Source: Bacteroidales bacterium (GTDB lineage Bacteria; Bacteroidota; Bacteroidia; Bacteroidales; P3). From it: 44,948 nucleotides of DNA. Below the pieces are notes generated by a model. The model saw only the letters and a list, made by a program, of their open reading frames with translations. It was not told the DNA's origin and did no database searches. Positions 1 through 7,638 of this stretch are shown here, one piece after another; within the stretch, counting starts at the first letter, position 1, and each line of letters opens with the position of its first letter. The position numbers and the translations under genes were made by a program. The stretch spans positions 1 through 44,948 of the forward strand of contig JAFUWF010000004.1 in the NCBI GenBank assembly GCA_017483575.1, read 5' to 3'.

Positions 1-13
1 AACCCCTCCCGAT

Positions 14-149
14 AGGTGTTTACTTCGACATAAGGCATATAGTATTCATATACTTCCCATATAGTATTCATATACTGTATATAAATACTATATGGGAAGT
101 ATATGAATACTATATGTATACTATATAAGAACAGTCGAATAAGACACCT
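14..149. repeat. AT-rich palindromic element, copy C1
   Basis: Long imperfect palindrome upstream of rmuC. Outer arms are AGGTGTTTACTTCGAC (14-29) and GTCGAATAAGACACCT (134-149); inner arms are built of 11-bp units such as TATTCATATAC and TTCCCATATAG, folding around position 76. Two more copies lie at 14912-15058 and 39946-40070. The left arm of this copy has lost about 20 bp compared with the right arm. Its right arm can be read as protein (starting MNTICILY) in frame with rmuC, which extends the rmuC frame artificially. Function unknown; MITE-like or a strong transcript hairpin are both possible. Confidence 0.8.
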
Positions 150-246
150 GTTTGAACGGGTTTTGGGGGCGGATTTTTTTCCGGGCGTTGGTGCAATAAG
201 AGGTGTTTTTTTTCGTTATGGTTTCCGTAATTGTAATATTCGTATC

Positions 247-1893
247 ATGACCCTTGCCATCTTCATAGCCGCCGTTTTCGCCGCCGCCGCCGGTCTGTTG
301 GCCGGAATGGTCCTCGCGGGCCGCAAGGCCGACCGTCTGCGGGAAGAGAAACAGACCGCCGAGAGCCGCCTCGCCTCCGAGGAGGCCCGCTGGCAGACCG
401 AAGTGAAGAACCTCAACGCCCGCCTCGAGGAGGCTCGCCAGCAGCTGCAGCAGCAGACGGCGTCCCTCACGGCGGACTACACCGCCCGCCTCGACAGCCA
501 GAAGGAGGACTCGGAACGTGCGCTCCTGGCCGCAAAGGCCGATGCCGAAAGGACGCTCCAGGCACAGAAGGAAGATGCCGAACACGCGTTGCTGGTGCAG
601 AAGGAAGATGCCGCCAAGGCCCTGAAGGACTACAAGGAGGAGGTGCGCCGGCGCCACGAGCAGGTGCTCGAAGAGACCCGCCAGGCCTACCAGAAGCTCA
701 TCGACGAGCAGGACCGCCGCCACCAGGCCGACACCCGGGCCATGGAGGAGCGCTTCGAGGGCACGGTGAAGATGGTCAAGGAACAGATGGTGAACACCTC
801 CGACGAGATGCTCAAGCGCCGCCAGGAGGAGTTCTCCTCCTCCAGCACCCGCAATATAGACTCCATCGTCAAACCCCTCAAGGAGACCATCGACAAGATG
901 AAGGAGGAGATGGCCAAGAACTCGACCGTGCAGACCAACATGAGCGCCGAGATCAAGACCAACATGGAGCACATGATCCGCCAGAGCATCGCCGCGCAGA
1001 AGAGCGCCGAGGAGCTGACGCGGGCCTTCAAGCATGAGAGCAAGACCCAGGGCGACTGGGGCGAGGTGGTGCTCAGCAACCTCCTGCGGCAGCAGGGCTT
1101 CACCGAGGGCAAGGACTTCGAGGTGCAGGCCATCATGCGCGATGCCGACGGCCAGACCATCCGGCCGGCCGACGCCGAGAACCTGCGGCCCGACGTGCTG
1201 CTGCACCTCGACGACAAGCGCGACGTCATCATAGACTCCAAGGTCTCGATGACGGCTTTCATCAACTACGCCAACGCCGAGGACGAGCTCCTCCGCCGCC
1301 AGTACCTGCGCGACCACATCCGCAGTATCAAGGACCATGTCGACGAGCTCTCGGCCAAGAACTATACCCAGTATCAGGTCAATCCGCATCTGGATTTCGT
1401 CATCATGTTCGTCCCGCAGCCGCCGGCGCTGTGGGCCGCCACCGCCGAGGAGTCCTCGCTGTGGCAGGACGCCATGCAGAAGAAGGTCTTCATCGCCGAC
1501 GAGCAGACCCTCTACGCGGCCCTGCGCATTATCCGCATCACGTGGACCCACATCGACCAGGAGGAGAACCACAAGAAGCTCTATGCCCTGGCGCAGGAGA
1601 TGATTGAGCGCACGGGGAACTTCCTCAAGGAGTACGACAGCGTGGGCAAGAACCTCCGCGATGCCCTCGACACCTTCGAGCTCAGCCGCAAGAAGCTCCT
1701 CCCCGGCGGCCGCAGCATCGGCACCACGGCCAGCCAGATCCTGGCCCTGGGCATCGACAATGTGCGCGTCGGCAAGGGCAGGAAGGGCACCGCCATCATC
1801 CCGGCCGACTATGTGGACGCCACGCTCGACCTGCTGCCCGCCGACACAGAGGCCGAGGCCGACAGCGCGAAGGCGGAGGCAAGCGAAGAATAG
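247..1893 (+). CDS. rmuC: DNA recombination protein RmuC
   Basis: RmuC family protein of 548 residues, a membrane-anchored, nuclease-like protein linked in E. coli to limiting inversions at short inverted repeats. I see one N-terminal membrane segment (about residues 3-22), a long coiled coil (about 28-230) holding repeated QKEDAE/AKADAE units at about 85-130, and the RmuC core from about 266 (KTQGDWGEVVLSNLL, then DSKVSMTAF and HLDFVIMFVPQ). The frame is open from 103, but those 48 codons translate the palindromic repeat, so the ATG at 247, directly before the membrane segment, is chosen. It stands alone; no clear promoter is seen. The palindrome immediately upstream is of interest given the proposed role of the family. 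Family assignment is firm; the precise reaction is not established. Confidence 0.93.
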   Translation: MTLAIFIAAVFAAAAGLLAGMVLAGRKADRLREEKQTAESRLASEEARWQTEVKNLNARLEEARQQLQQQTASLTADYTARLDSQKEDSERALLAAKADAERTLQAQKEDAEHALLVQKEDAAKALKDYKEEVRRRHEQVLEETRQAYQKLIDEQDRRHQADTRAMEERFEGTVKMVKEQMVNTSDEMLKRRQEEFSSSSTRNIDSIVKPLKETIDKMKEEMAKNSTVQTNMSAEIKTNMEHMIRQSIAAQKSAEELTRAFKHESKTQGDWGEVVLSNLLRQQGFTEGKDFEVQAIMRDADGQTIRPADAENLRPDVLLHLDDKRDVIIDSKVSMTAFINYANAEDELLRRQYLRDHIRSIKDHVDELSAKNYTQYQVNPHLDFVIMFVPQPPALWAATAEESSLWQDAMQKKVFIADEQTLYAALRIIRITWTHIDQEENHKKLYALAQEMIERTGNFLKEYDSVGKNLRDALDTFELSRKKLLPGGRSIGTTASQILALGIDNVRVGKGRKGTAIIPADYVDATLDLLPADTEAEADSAKAEASEE

Positions 1894-1908
1894 CACGAAA
1901 AAAAACTT

Positions 1909-1938
1909 TTTGCGTTTTGCAAAAAACACGTATATTTG
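1909..1938 (+). promoter_or_regulatory. Promoter of nagB-DUF4954
   Basis: Bacteroidota-type promoter: TTTG at 1909-1912, an 18-nt spacer and TATATTTG at 1931-1938. It lies about 78 nt before the nagB start, leaving a leader of roughly 70 nt. Confidence 0.7.
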
Positions 1939-2016
1939 CACACACGAAACAGCCGCCACACATCATGAACCAGAAAACATAGAAACCCATATATCAACAA
2001 CTTAATCTTATTCATT

Positions 2017-2847
2017 ATGCGCGTAATCATTACAAAAGACTACGACGAAATGTCGGTCTGGGCTGCCAACTACGTAGCCAAACGAATCAAAGACTTCAAT
2101 CCCACGGCGGAGCGTCCGTTCGTCCTCGGATGCCCCACCGGTAGTTCCCCCCTAGGACTGTACCAGCATCTGGTGAAGCTCAACAAGTGCGGAGTGTTGA
2201 GTTTCCAGAACGTGGTGACGTTCAACATGGACGAATACGTGGGCCTCGACGTGAACCACCCCGAGAGCTACCACAGCTTCATGTGGAACAACTTCTTCAA
2301 CCACATCGACATCAAGCCGGAGAACGTCCACATCCTCGACGGCAACGCCAAGGACCTCCAGGCGGAGTGCGCCCACTACGAGGAGATGATTGCCGCCGCC
2401 GGCGGAGTGGACCTCTTCATGGGCGGCGTGGGTCCCGACGGCCACATTGCCTTCAACGAGCCGGGCTCGTCGCTGGCCAGCCGCACGAGGATCAAGACCC
2501 TCACGACGAATACCATCCAGGCCAACTGCCGCTTCTTCGACAACGACGAGAGCAAGGTGCCCAAACAGGCCCTGACCGTCGGCGTGGGCACCGTGATGGA
2601 CGCCCGCGAGGTGCTCATCCTCTGCAACGGCCCCAAGAAGGCCCGCGCGCTGCACCACATGATCGAGACGGGAGTGAACCACATGTGGACCAGCAGCATG
2701 CTGCAGATGCACCCCCACGCCGTGGTGGTGTGCGACGAGGAGGCCTCCGTGGAGCTCAAGATGAGCACCTACGACTACTTCAAGGACAAGCAGCGCATCG
2801 AAGGAAGTATCGAAGAATACGTCAACCTGTACCACTATGACAAATAA
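2017..2847 (+). CDS. nagB: Glucosamine-6-phosphate deaminase
   Basis: Converts glucosamine 6-phosphate to fructose 6-phosphate and ammonia in the cytoplasm, linking amino-sugar breakdown to glycolysis. The 276-residue product carries the phosphate-binding [12 protein letters not shown] segment near the N-terminus, NMDEYVGL with the general base Asp72, and [14 protein letters not shown] with Asp141, His143 and Glu148, matching E. coli NagB numbering. Length is close to the usual 265-270. It has its own promoter (1909-1938), and its last 11 bases overlap the DUF4954 gene, so the two are probably co-transcribed and translationally coupled. Confidence 0.97.
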   Translation: MRVIITKDYDEMSVWAANYVAKRIKDFNPTAERPFVLGCPTGSSPLGLYQHLVKLNKCGVLSFQNVVTFNMDEYVGLDVNHPESYHSFMWNNFFNHIDIKPENVHILDGNAKDLQAECAHYEEMIAAAGGVDLFMGGVGPDGHIAFNEPGSSLASRTRIKTLTTNTIQANCRFFDNDESKVPKQALTVGVGTVMDAREVLILCNGPKKARALHHMIETGVNHMWTSSMLQMHPHAVVVCDEEASVELKMSTYDYFKDKQRIEGSIEEYVNLYHYDK

Positions 2848-4678
2848 CTACCGCAATCTAACGGCCGCCGAGATAGCACAGCTCGAGCGTCAAGGCAACT
2901 ACTGCCGCGACTGGAGTCTGGTGCGCGTCGGTGCGCCCTTTGCCGCCGAATGCGTGAGAAACAGCACCTTCGAGGGTGCTGTTTCTCTTGGAGCCCTGGA
3001 GGCCGGCGGCTGCACCAACGACAGCCTCCACCTAAGCGAAGGCATATACAACTCCATGTTGCGCAACGTTGCCGTGGGCGACCACACGGCCATCCACAAC
3101 GTGCGCTTCCTGGCCGACTACACCATCGGCGACCGATGCCTGCTGTTCAACATCGGAGAGATGATGGTGGAGCAGAAGGTCGGCGCCTGGCAAGACAACG
3201 ACGGGAAGGTCTACACCGTGGCGCCCAACGCATGGCTGGAGCCCATGAACGAGAACGGCGGCCGCCGCATACTGCCCTTTGTGGGCATGACCATCGGCGA
3301 TGCCTACCTCTGGGCCCGCTACCGCGGAAGGAAGACCCTCATGGAACGGCTGGAGAAGATGACCTATGCCTGGCAGCAGACAGAGGAAGGGCACCTGGGG
3401 CAGGTGGGCGATGGCTGCACCATCAAGAACACCTCCTGCATCCGCAACGTGGCTTTCCGCTCGCGTATGGACGACCCCACGAGGGTGGAACAATGCATCA
3501 TGCTGGGCGACGGCGTGGTGGGCTACGGATGCACGCTGGAGCACGGCATCATCGCCGAGCGGTTCCTGCTGGGCGAGCACGTGCATCTGGAGTTCGGCCT
3601 GCGCCTGAACGACACCGTGGTGGGCGACAACAGCACCCTGGCGCGCTGCGAGGTGGGCAACAGCATCATCTTCCCCGCCCACGAGCAGCACCACAACAAC
3701 TCGTTCCTCATCGCCGGCCTCGTCATGGGGCAGAGCAACATAGCCGCCGGCGGCACCATAGGCAGCAACCACAACAGCCGCACGGCCGACAACGAGCTGG
3801 CCGCGGGCCGCGGCTTCTGGCCGGGCCTCTGCTGCTCCTTCAAGCACAGCAGCCGCTTCGCCTCCTACTGCCTCCTGGCCAAGGCCGACTACCCGTCGGA
3901 GTTGGACATCACGCTGCCCTTCGCCCTGGTGAACAACAACGCGTCGAAGGACCAGCTGGAGGTGATGCCCGCCTACTGGTGGATGTACAACATGTACGCC
4001 ATGAACCGCAACAGCAAGAAGTTCGCCAAGCGCGACAAGCGCAAGATCAAGGCCCAGAACATCGAGTTCGACAACCTGGCCCCCGACACCGCCGAGGAGA
4101 TGCTCCACGGCATGGAACTGCTGAAGAAATGGATGGCCGGGAGCAAGGACGGCATCGTCTACGGCGAAGGCATGGAGAAAGGCAAGCGCCGCACCGTCAT
4201 CCTCAAGGCCAAGGAAGGCCTGCAGGCCTACGAGGAGATGCTGGTGTACTACGCCATGAAGTACCTCACCGCCACTTGCGGCGACGCCCTCCCCTCGCCC
4301 ACCCTGGGCGAAGGCGCCCGTTGCAAAGAGTGGGTCAACCTGGGAGGACAGCTGGTGGCCAAGGGCGACATGGAGAAACTGATTGCCGATGTGGAAAGCG
4401 GCGCCCTGGACAGCTGGGAGGCCCTCAACGGCCGCCTGAATACCCTCTGGCAGGCCTACCCTGCGCAGCGCGACGCGCACGCCTACCATGTGCTCTGCAC
4501 CCTCGAAGGCACCGACCGCCTGGACGATGCCCGCTGGCAGCGCCTCCTGTCCCGCTACGCGGACATCCAGCGCTACATAGACGACCAGATACACCTCTCC
4601 CGCCACAAAGACGAGGTGAACCCCTTCCGCAACATGACCTACTGGGACGAAGAGGAAGCCGCCGCCGTGCTGGAGTAG
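2837..4678 (+). CDS. DUF4954 family protein (left-handed beta-helix type)
   Basis: 613-residue protein matching the DUF4954 family found widely in Bacteroidota. Residues about 30-330 hold irregular hexapeptide-like stretches (for example [40 protein letters not shown]), suggesting a left-handed beta-helix like that of acyl- or nucleotidyl-sugar transferases; the C-terminal third is helical. The GSNHNSR and AAGRGFWPG segments are family-like. The substrate is unknown. The 11-bp overlap with nagB suggests an amino-sugar link (inference). Two oddities: a perfect 13-bp inverted repeat inside the 5' coding part (2956-2987), and PSPTLGEG near residue 488, which resembles the translated A-type repeats elsewhere in this window. 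Confidence 0.85.
   Translation: MTNNYRNLTAAEIAQLERQGNYCRDWSLVRVGAPFAAECVRNSTFEGAVSLGALEAGGCTNDSLHLSEGIYNSMLRNVAVGDHTAIHNVRFLADYTIGDRCLLFNIGEMMVEQKVGAWQDNDGKVYTVAPNAWLEPMNENGGRRILPFVGMTIGDAYLWARYRGRKTLMERLEKMTYAWQQTEEGHLGQVGDGCTIKNTSCIRNVAFRSRMDDPTRVEQCIMLGDGVVGYGCTLEHGIIAERFLLGEHVHLEFGLRLNDTVVGDNSTLARCEVGNSIIFPAHEQHHNNSFLIAGLVMGQSNIAAGGTIGSNHNSRTADNELAAGRGFWPGLCCSFKHSSRFASYCLLAKADYPSELDITLPFALVNNNASKDQLEVMPAYWWMYNMYAMNRNSKKFAKRDKRKIKAQNIEFDNLAPDTAEEMLHGMELLKKWMAGSKDGIVYGEGMEKGKRRTVILKAKEGLQAYEEMLVYYAMKYLTATCGDALPSPTLGEGARCKEWVNLGGQLVAKGDMEKLIADVESGALDSWEALNGRLNTLWQAYPAQRDAHAYHVLCTLEGTDRLDDARWQRLLSRYADIQRYIDDQIHLSRHKDEVNPFRNMTYWDEEEAAAVLE
2956..2987 (+). promoter_or_regulatory. Perfect hairpin within the 5' coding region of the DUF4954 gene
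   Basis: GAGAAACAGCACC (2956-2968) and its exact reverse complement (2975-2987) are separated by 6 nt with a TTCG centre. No T-run follows, so a simple terminator is unlikely. It could limit ribosome or polymerase passage, or be chance within codons for [12 protein letters not shown]. Confidence 0.45.
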
Positions 4679-4691
4679 TAAAAAAAGAAAA

Positions 4692-4724
4692 AGCCGCTCT
4701 CGTACGAGGGCGGCTTTTTTTTTT
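4692..4724. terminator. Bidirectional terminator between the DUF4954 gene and rpsT
   Basis: AGCCGC-t-CTCG / CGAG-g-GCGGCT stem with a run of T after it on the plus strand and a run of A before it, so it can serve both convergent transcripts. Confidence 0.85.
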
Positions 4725-4744
4725 CACGATTCGGCTATGAGGGA

Positions 4745-4996
4745 TTACATAGCGTTGACCTGGCGCATGCACTTCGACTTGAGGTTCGAAGCTTTGTTCT
4801 TGTGGATGACGCTGCGCTTGGCGAGCTTGTCGATGATGCTGATCATCTTGGGCAGACGCTCGGTGGCCACGGCCTTATCTTCCAGAGCACGGAAGTCGCG
4901 CAGAGCGTTGCGCATGGTCTTGGCGTAGTATCTGTTCTCAACTCTCTTTTTTTCGCTCGAGCGAATTCTCTTTTTTGCAGACTTGTGGTGTGCCAT
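4745..4996 (-). CDS. rpsT: 30S ribosomal protein S20
   Basis: 83-residue, Lys/Arg-rich S20 protein, which binds 16S rRNA during small-subunit assembly. The start MAHHKSAKKRIRSSEKK and the NKASNLKSKC segment near the C-terminus are typical. The 43 nt between it and the tRNA-Glu gene hold no promoter, only a run of 7-bp units, so it is most likely transcribed from the tRNA promoter at 5157-5187. No Shine-Dalgarno site is visible; the AAATTAGAAA-rich leader is usual for the phylum. Confidence 0.97.
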   Translation of the reverse strand: MAHHKSAKKRIRSSEKKRVENRYYAKTMRNALRDFRALEDKAVATERLPKMISIIDKLAKRSVIHKNKASNLKSKCMRQVNAM

Positions 4997-5036
4997 TTTC
5001 TAATTTCTGTTTTCTAATTTCTACTTTTCTTATCTT
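4995..5036. repeat. Heptamer array in the rpsT leader
   Basis: Six 7-bp units on the plus strand: ATTTTCT, AATTTCT, GTTTTCT, AATTTCT, ACTTTTC, TTATCTT. It begins at the rpsT start codon and fills nearly all the spacer to the tRNA gene. Confidence 0.65.
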
Positions 5037-5039
5037 TTG

Positions 5040-5114
5040 TACCGCGTGCGGGATTCGAACCCGCGATTTTGAGAATGAAAATCTCACGTCCTGGGCCAGC
5101 TAGACGAACGCGGC
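5040..5114 (-). tRNA. tRNA-Glu (anticodon TTC)
   Basis: The reverse strand folds as a tRNA: acceptor stem GCCGCGT/ACGCGGT (with a G-U first pair), D arm GTCTAGCTGGCCCAGGAC, anticodon stem TGAGA/TCTCA with loop TTTTCAT giving anticodon TTC, and T arm CGCGGGTTCGAATCCCGC. CCA is not encoded. It is followed 43 nt later by rpsT. Confidence 0.95.
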
Positions 5115-5156
5115 ATCGCTGTTTTTTTTGACTGTTTTTTTCGTCAAAAGCGGGTG

Positions 5157-5187
5157 CAAAATTACGAACATTTTCCGACATGGCAAA
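5157..5187 (-). promoter_or_regulatory. Promoter of the tRNA-Glu/rpsT unit
   Basis: On the minus strand TTTG (5184-5187), 19-nt spacer and TAATTTTG (5157-5164), a full match to the Bacteroidota consensus, about 43 nt before the tRNA. Confidence 0.8.
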
Positions 5188-5224
5188 ATTTTTTTCAACC
5201 CTGTCGGTTGATATCTTTCGCTTT

Positions 5225-5899
5225 TTATTCGCTATCTGCCTGAAAACGAAAGCCTAAACGCTTGCCCGTAACAAGTGATTTTTTGTCGAAATTGGTCCTC
5301 ATCTCACCCACAGAAACGAGCTTGACTTCATCGTAAGGAGGGGTCAAAAGATCAAAATTGGTGGTGTACTCGATAGCCGATTCGATGATTCCCTGAACAC
5401 TCTCTGGAGAGACCTCGGAGGTGTTGAAGTTGGTGTAGAGCATGCCCAGTTCGCGTTTACCCTCTATGAAATAGTGGCGTTCGTTGTTGACGAACACACG
5501 GCCAATCATGTATCCGAGGTCGTTGTCGCGCTGGTAGGCGAAGCTGTCGGCCAGGAAATTATATATATGAATAACGCCGCAGTACGAGCGGCGGGGGTCT
5601 TCGCGCACGTAGGGGGTTTTCATCACCTGATGGTCGCGGGAGAATTCGAAGACGTTGGTGTGCATCATGAAAAGCAGTATGTCACCGGCAAACTTCACCT
5701 CGAACTCGAAGTCGCCGCGGTCGGTAAACTCGAAGGCCACCTGATGCCCCTCGGCGCGGCAGCGCTCGCGGAAGAGCTCGATGAGTTCGCGCGTCTCGCG
5801 GCGGAACATCTCGAAGGTCTCCTTCGTGGCGTCGTAAACGCTTTGTTTCAGTTCGCTCTTGGTGAAGACAAGGTCTTTCAACGTTTCTTTCAGTTCCAT
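5225..5899 (-). CDS. Conserved hypothetical protein
   Basis: 224-residue soluble protein that I do not recognise as a named family, though its style suggests a conserved Bacteroidales gene. No signal peptide, membrane segment or metal motif is visible. The N-terminus is helical and charged (KETLKDLVFTKSELKQSVYDATKETFEMFRRETRELI), the middle is strand-rich (FEFEVKFAGDILLFMMHTNVFEF), and aromatic residues are frequent. The frame runs up to 5980, but the ATG at 5899 is chosen because the extra codons enter the non-coding AT-rich leader. It stands alone, divergent from the sigma factor gene. Confidence 0.8.
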   Translation of the reverse strand: MELKETLKDLVFTKSELKQSVYDATKETFEMFRRETRELIELFRERCRAEGHQVAFEFTDRGDFEFEVKFAGDILLFMMHTNVFEFSRDHQVMKTPYVREDPRRSYCGVIHIYNFLADSFAYQRDNDLGYMIGRVFVNNERHYFIEGKRELGMLYTNFNTSEVSPESVQGIIESAIEYTTNFDLLTPPYDEVKLVSVGEMRTNFDKKSLVTGKRLGFRFQADSE

Positions 5900-6194
5900 A
5901 TTCTTTTTTCTTTCTTTAAACATCCCCCATAACGGCGGAAAAGAAAAAATATTTTGTCGGGATAGAAAATGTTTACACACTCCTCAGTCTATCCCACACA
6001 CTCCTCAGTCAGGCGCAGGCGCCTGCCAGCTCCCCTAACTTAGGGGAGCAGTTAAGATAGTGTGTGGTGCCATCTGGCTCCTCCCCTAAGCTAGGGGAGG
6101 TGGACGCCCGCAGGGCGGACGGCGGAGTGTGTAAGGAAGTGTGTAAGGAATGGGGCCAGCGGAAAGCTTTTTTTCACTTTTTTTGATTTTTTTT
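5900..6194. other. Gene-free spacer with repeat A1
   Basis: No credible gene lies between the unknown gene and the sigma factor. The spacer holds the A1 element (5995-6132) and a partial duplicate of its left end (from about 5974), then the T-rich approach to the sigma-factor promoter. Confidence 0.8.
5995..6132. repeat. Hairpin-rich element, copy A1
   Basis: About 138 bp with inverted ends CACACTCCTCAGTC and GACGGCGGAGTGTG. Inside are four short hairpins, including GCTCCCCTAACTTAGGGGAGC and CTCCCCTAAGCTAGGGGAG. Further copies are at 39775-39918 (opposite orientation) and 40727-40859, with a half copy at about 16431-16488. The layout (inverted ends, no coding capacity, copies in spacers) suggests a MITE- or REP-like mobile repeat. 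Confidence 0.8.
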
Positions 6195-6224
6195 CTTGCA
6201 TATTAAAAAAAATGTGTAATTTTG
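6195..6224 (+). promoter_or_regulatory. Promoter of the ECF sigma factor operon
   Basis: CTTG (6195-6198), an 18-nt spacer and TAATTTTG (6217-6224), about 78 nt before the sigma factor ATG. This is a housekeeping-type Bacteroidota promoter. Confidence 0.75.
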
Positions 6225-6301
6225 CAGCCGAAAAATTGTAGAACCAAAGGGCATTGAATGAAGCAAAACTATCAGTTTTAACCCCCTAAAAAGAGAGGAA
6301 T

Positions 6302-6895
6302 ATGACGGACGTAAAAACAAGACAACTGTCAGACAACGAACTGATTACTCGCTACCAACAAGGCGATGCATCCTGCTTTGAGGCGCTTCTCGAGCGCTAT
6401 CAGGCAAAGGTGTATGGCTACATTTTTTCGGTGGTGAAAGAGAAGGAAACGGCGGATGATATCTTCCAAGACACCTTCTATAAAGTCATTGTCACCATCA
6501 ACTCCGGCCTGTACAAGGATGAAAACAAGTTTGTGCATTGGGTGATGCGTATTGCGCACAACCTGATAGTGGACTACTTCCGCCGCAACAACAAGATGCC
6601 CATCGTGCCCAACAAGCCCGACGGCGATGTGGTGGACAACCTGAAGATTCAGGACGAGAACGCCGAGCACGCCATCATGAAGAAGCAGACCAGCGCCAAC
6701 ATCCGCAAGCTTGTGAAGATGTTGCCGCCCGAACAACGCCGTGTAGTCATCCTGCGCCACTACGGCAAGTGCGACTTCAAAGACATTGCCGCCCGTACAG
6801 GCGTGAGCATCAACACAGCCCTCGGCCGTATGCGCTACGCCATCATCAACCTGCGTCGCCTGGCCCAGGAAAACAATATGTATATTGAACTTTGA
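6302..6895 (+). CDS. ECF-type RNA polymerase sigma factor
   Basis: 197-residue sigma-70 family protein of the extracytoplasmic-function type. Region 2 is at about residues 20-90 (FEALLERYQAKVYGYIF, DDIFQDTFYKV, then FVHWVMRIAHNLIVDYFRR). Region 4 is at about 135-190, with the helix-turn-helix FKDIAARTGVSINTALGRMRYA. No anti-sigma gene lies next to it; downstream genes are RNA and protein modification and thiamine genes, so it resembles the conserved stand-alone Bacteroidota ECF factors rather than a SusCD-type sigma/anti-sigma pair (inference). Its stop overlaps the TTG start of the methyltransferase. Confidence 0.92.
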   Translation: MTDVKTRQLSDNELITRYQQGDASCFEALLERYQAKVYGYIFSVVKEKETADDIFQDTFYKVIVTINSGLYKDENKFVHWVMRIAHNLIVDYFRRNNKMPIVPNKPDGDVVDNLKIQDENAEHAIMKKQTSANIRKLVKMLPPEQRRVVILRHYGKCDFKDIAARTGVSINTALGRMRYAIINLRRLAQENNMYIEL

Positions 6896-7635
6896 TTAGC
6901 AAAAATAAACTGAAGGAATTGGCCGCCTACCGCCTGCAGAAAAGATGCGACGAGGAGGCGGTTTTTGTTGTCGAAGGGGCAAAGATGTGCGCCGAAGCTT
7001 TGACATCGGGCTTTCGCGTGCGCACGGTGTGTGCAGTGGCGGAGTGGCTGCATGCACACTCCTCCGCCCTCGACTGCGAGGCCTACGAGGTGAGCCCGGC
7101 GGAGTTGGAACGACTGTCCAACTTCAAGAGCCCCAACCAGGTGTGGATGCTCCTGGAGCGCCCGGATAATTCTCAATTCTCAATTCTCAATTCTCAATTG
7201 ATTCTTGCCCTCGACCGCATCCAGGACCCTGGCAACATGGGCACCATGCTACGCACGGCCGACTGGTTCGGCATACGCCATGTGGTGTGCAGCCACGACA
7301 CCGTCAGCTGCTACAACCCCAAGGTGGTGCAGGCCACCATGGGCGCCATCTTCCGCACGCAGGTGGACTACGTCGACCTGCCGCAATGGCTTTCGCAGAG
7401 CGGTATGCCCGTCTATGGCGCCTCGCTGCAAGGCAAACGACTATCGACCATCAGCCTCGAACATTCGACACCCAAAGTGCTGGTTATCGGCAACGAAAGC
7501 CGTGGCATCAGCCCCGCGGTGATGGCCTGCGTCTCCCACCCCGTACTCATACCCAACCTCGGCGGCACCGCCGAAAGCCTCAATGCCAGCGTCGCCGCCG
7601 GCATACTGATGAACTGGATGACAAACAAAGAATAG
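6892..7635 (+). CDS. SpoU/TrmH-family RNA 2'-O-methyltransferase
   Basis: 247-residue SPOUT methyltransferase that probably methylates ribose in rRNA or tRNA using SAM; the target cannot be told. Residues about 1-90 are the substrate-binding domain (FVVEGAKMCAEAL). The catalytic part has LALDRIQDPGNMGTMLRTAD, LVIGNESRGIS and IPNLGGTAESLNASVAAGI, the three SpoU motifs with the knot. The TTG at 6892 overlaps the sigma factor stop by 4 bases, suggesting coupling. Residues about 93-103 (NSQFSILNSQL) are encoded by a tandem AATTCTC array inserted in frame between the two domains. Confidence 0.93.
   Translation: MISKNKLKELAAYRLQKRCDEEAVFVVEGAKMCAEALTSGFRVRTVCAVAEWLHAHSSALDCEAYEVSPAELERLSNFKSPNQVWMLLERPDNSQFSILNSQLILALDRIQDPGNMGTMLRTADWFGIRHVVCSHDTVSCYNPKVVQATMGAIFRTQVDYVDLPQWLSQSGMPVYGASLQGKRLSTISLEHSTPKVLVIGNESRGISPAVMACVSHPVLIPNLGGTAESLNASVAAGILMNWMTNKE
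7168..7200 (+). repeat. Heptamer array inside the SpoU methyltransferase gene
   Basis: Four exact AATTCTC units plus AATTG, 33 bp, in frame at the interdomain linker. The same unit in the opposite sense (AATTGAG) occurs in topA at 22881-22908. Confidence 0.9.
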
Positions 7636-7638
7636 ACA

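Noticed and set aside
103-246. N-terminal extension of RmuC starting MNTICILY
   Set aside because: These codons translate the palindromic element, and the same peptide start appears at copy C2, so it is repeat-derived.
3032-4606. Long minus-strand frame opposite the DUF4954 gene
   Set aside because: Composition (Val/His/Gly-rich) and position are those of an antisense shadow of a well-supported gene. The same applies to 121-1959, 10412-12118 and 13606-14712.
6302-6895. Polysaccharide-locus sigma/anti-sigma system
   Set aside because: No FecR-like anti-sigma gene or SusCD pair is adjacent; downstream genes are housekeeping.
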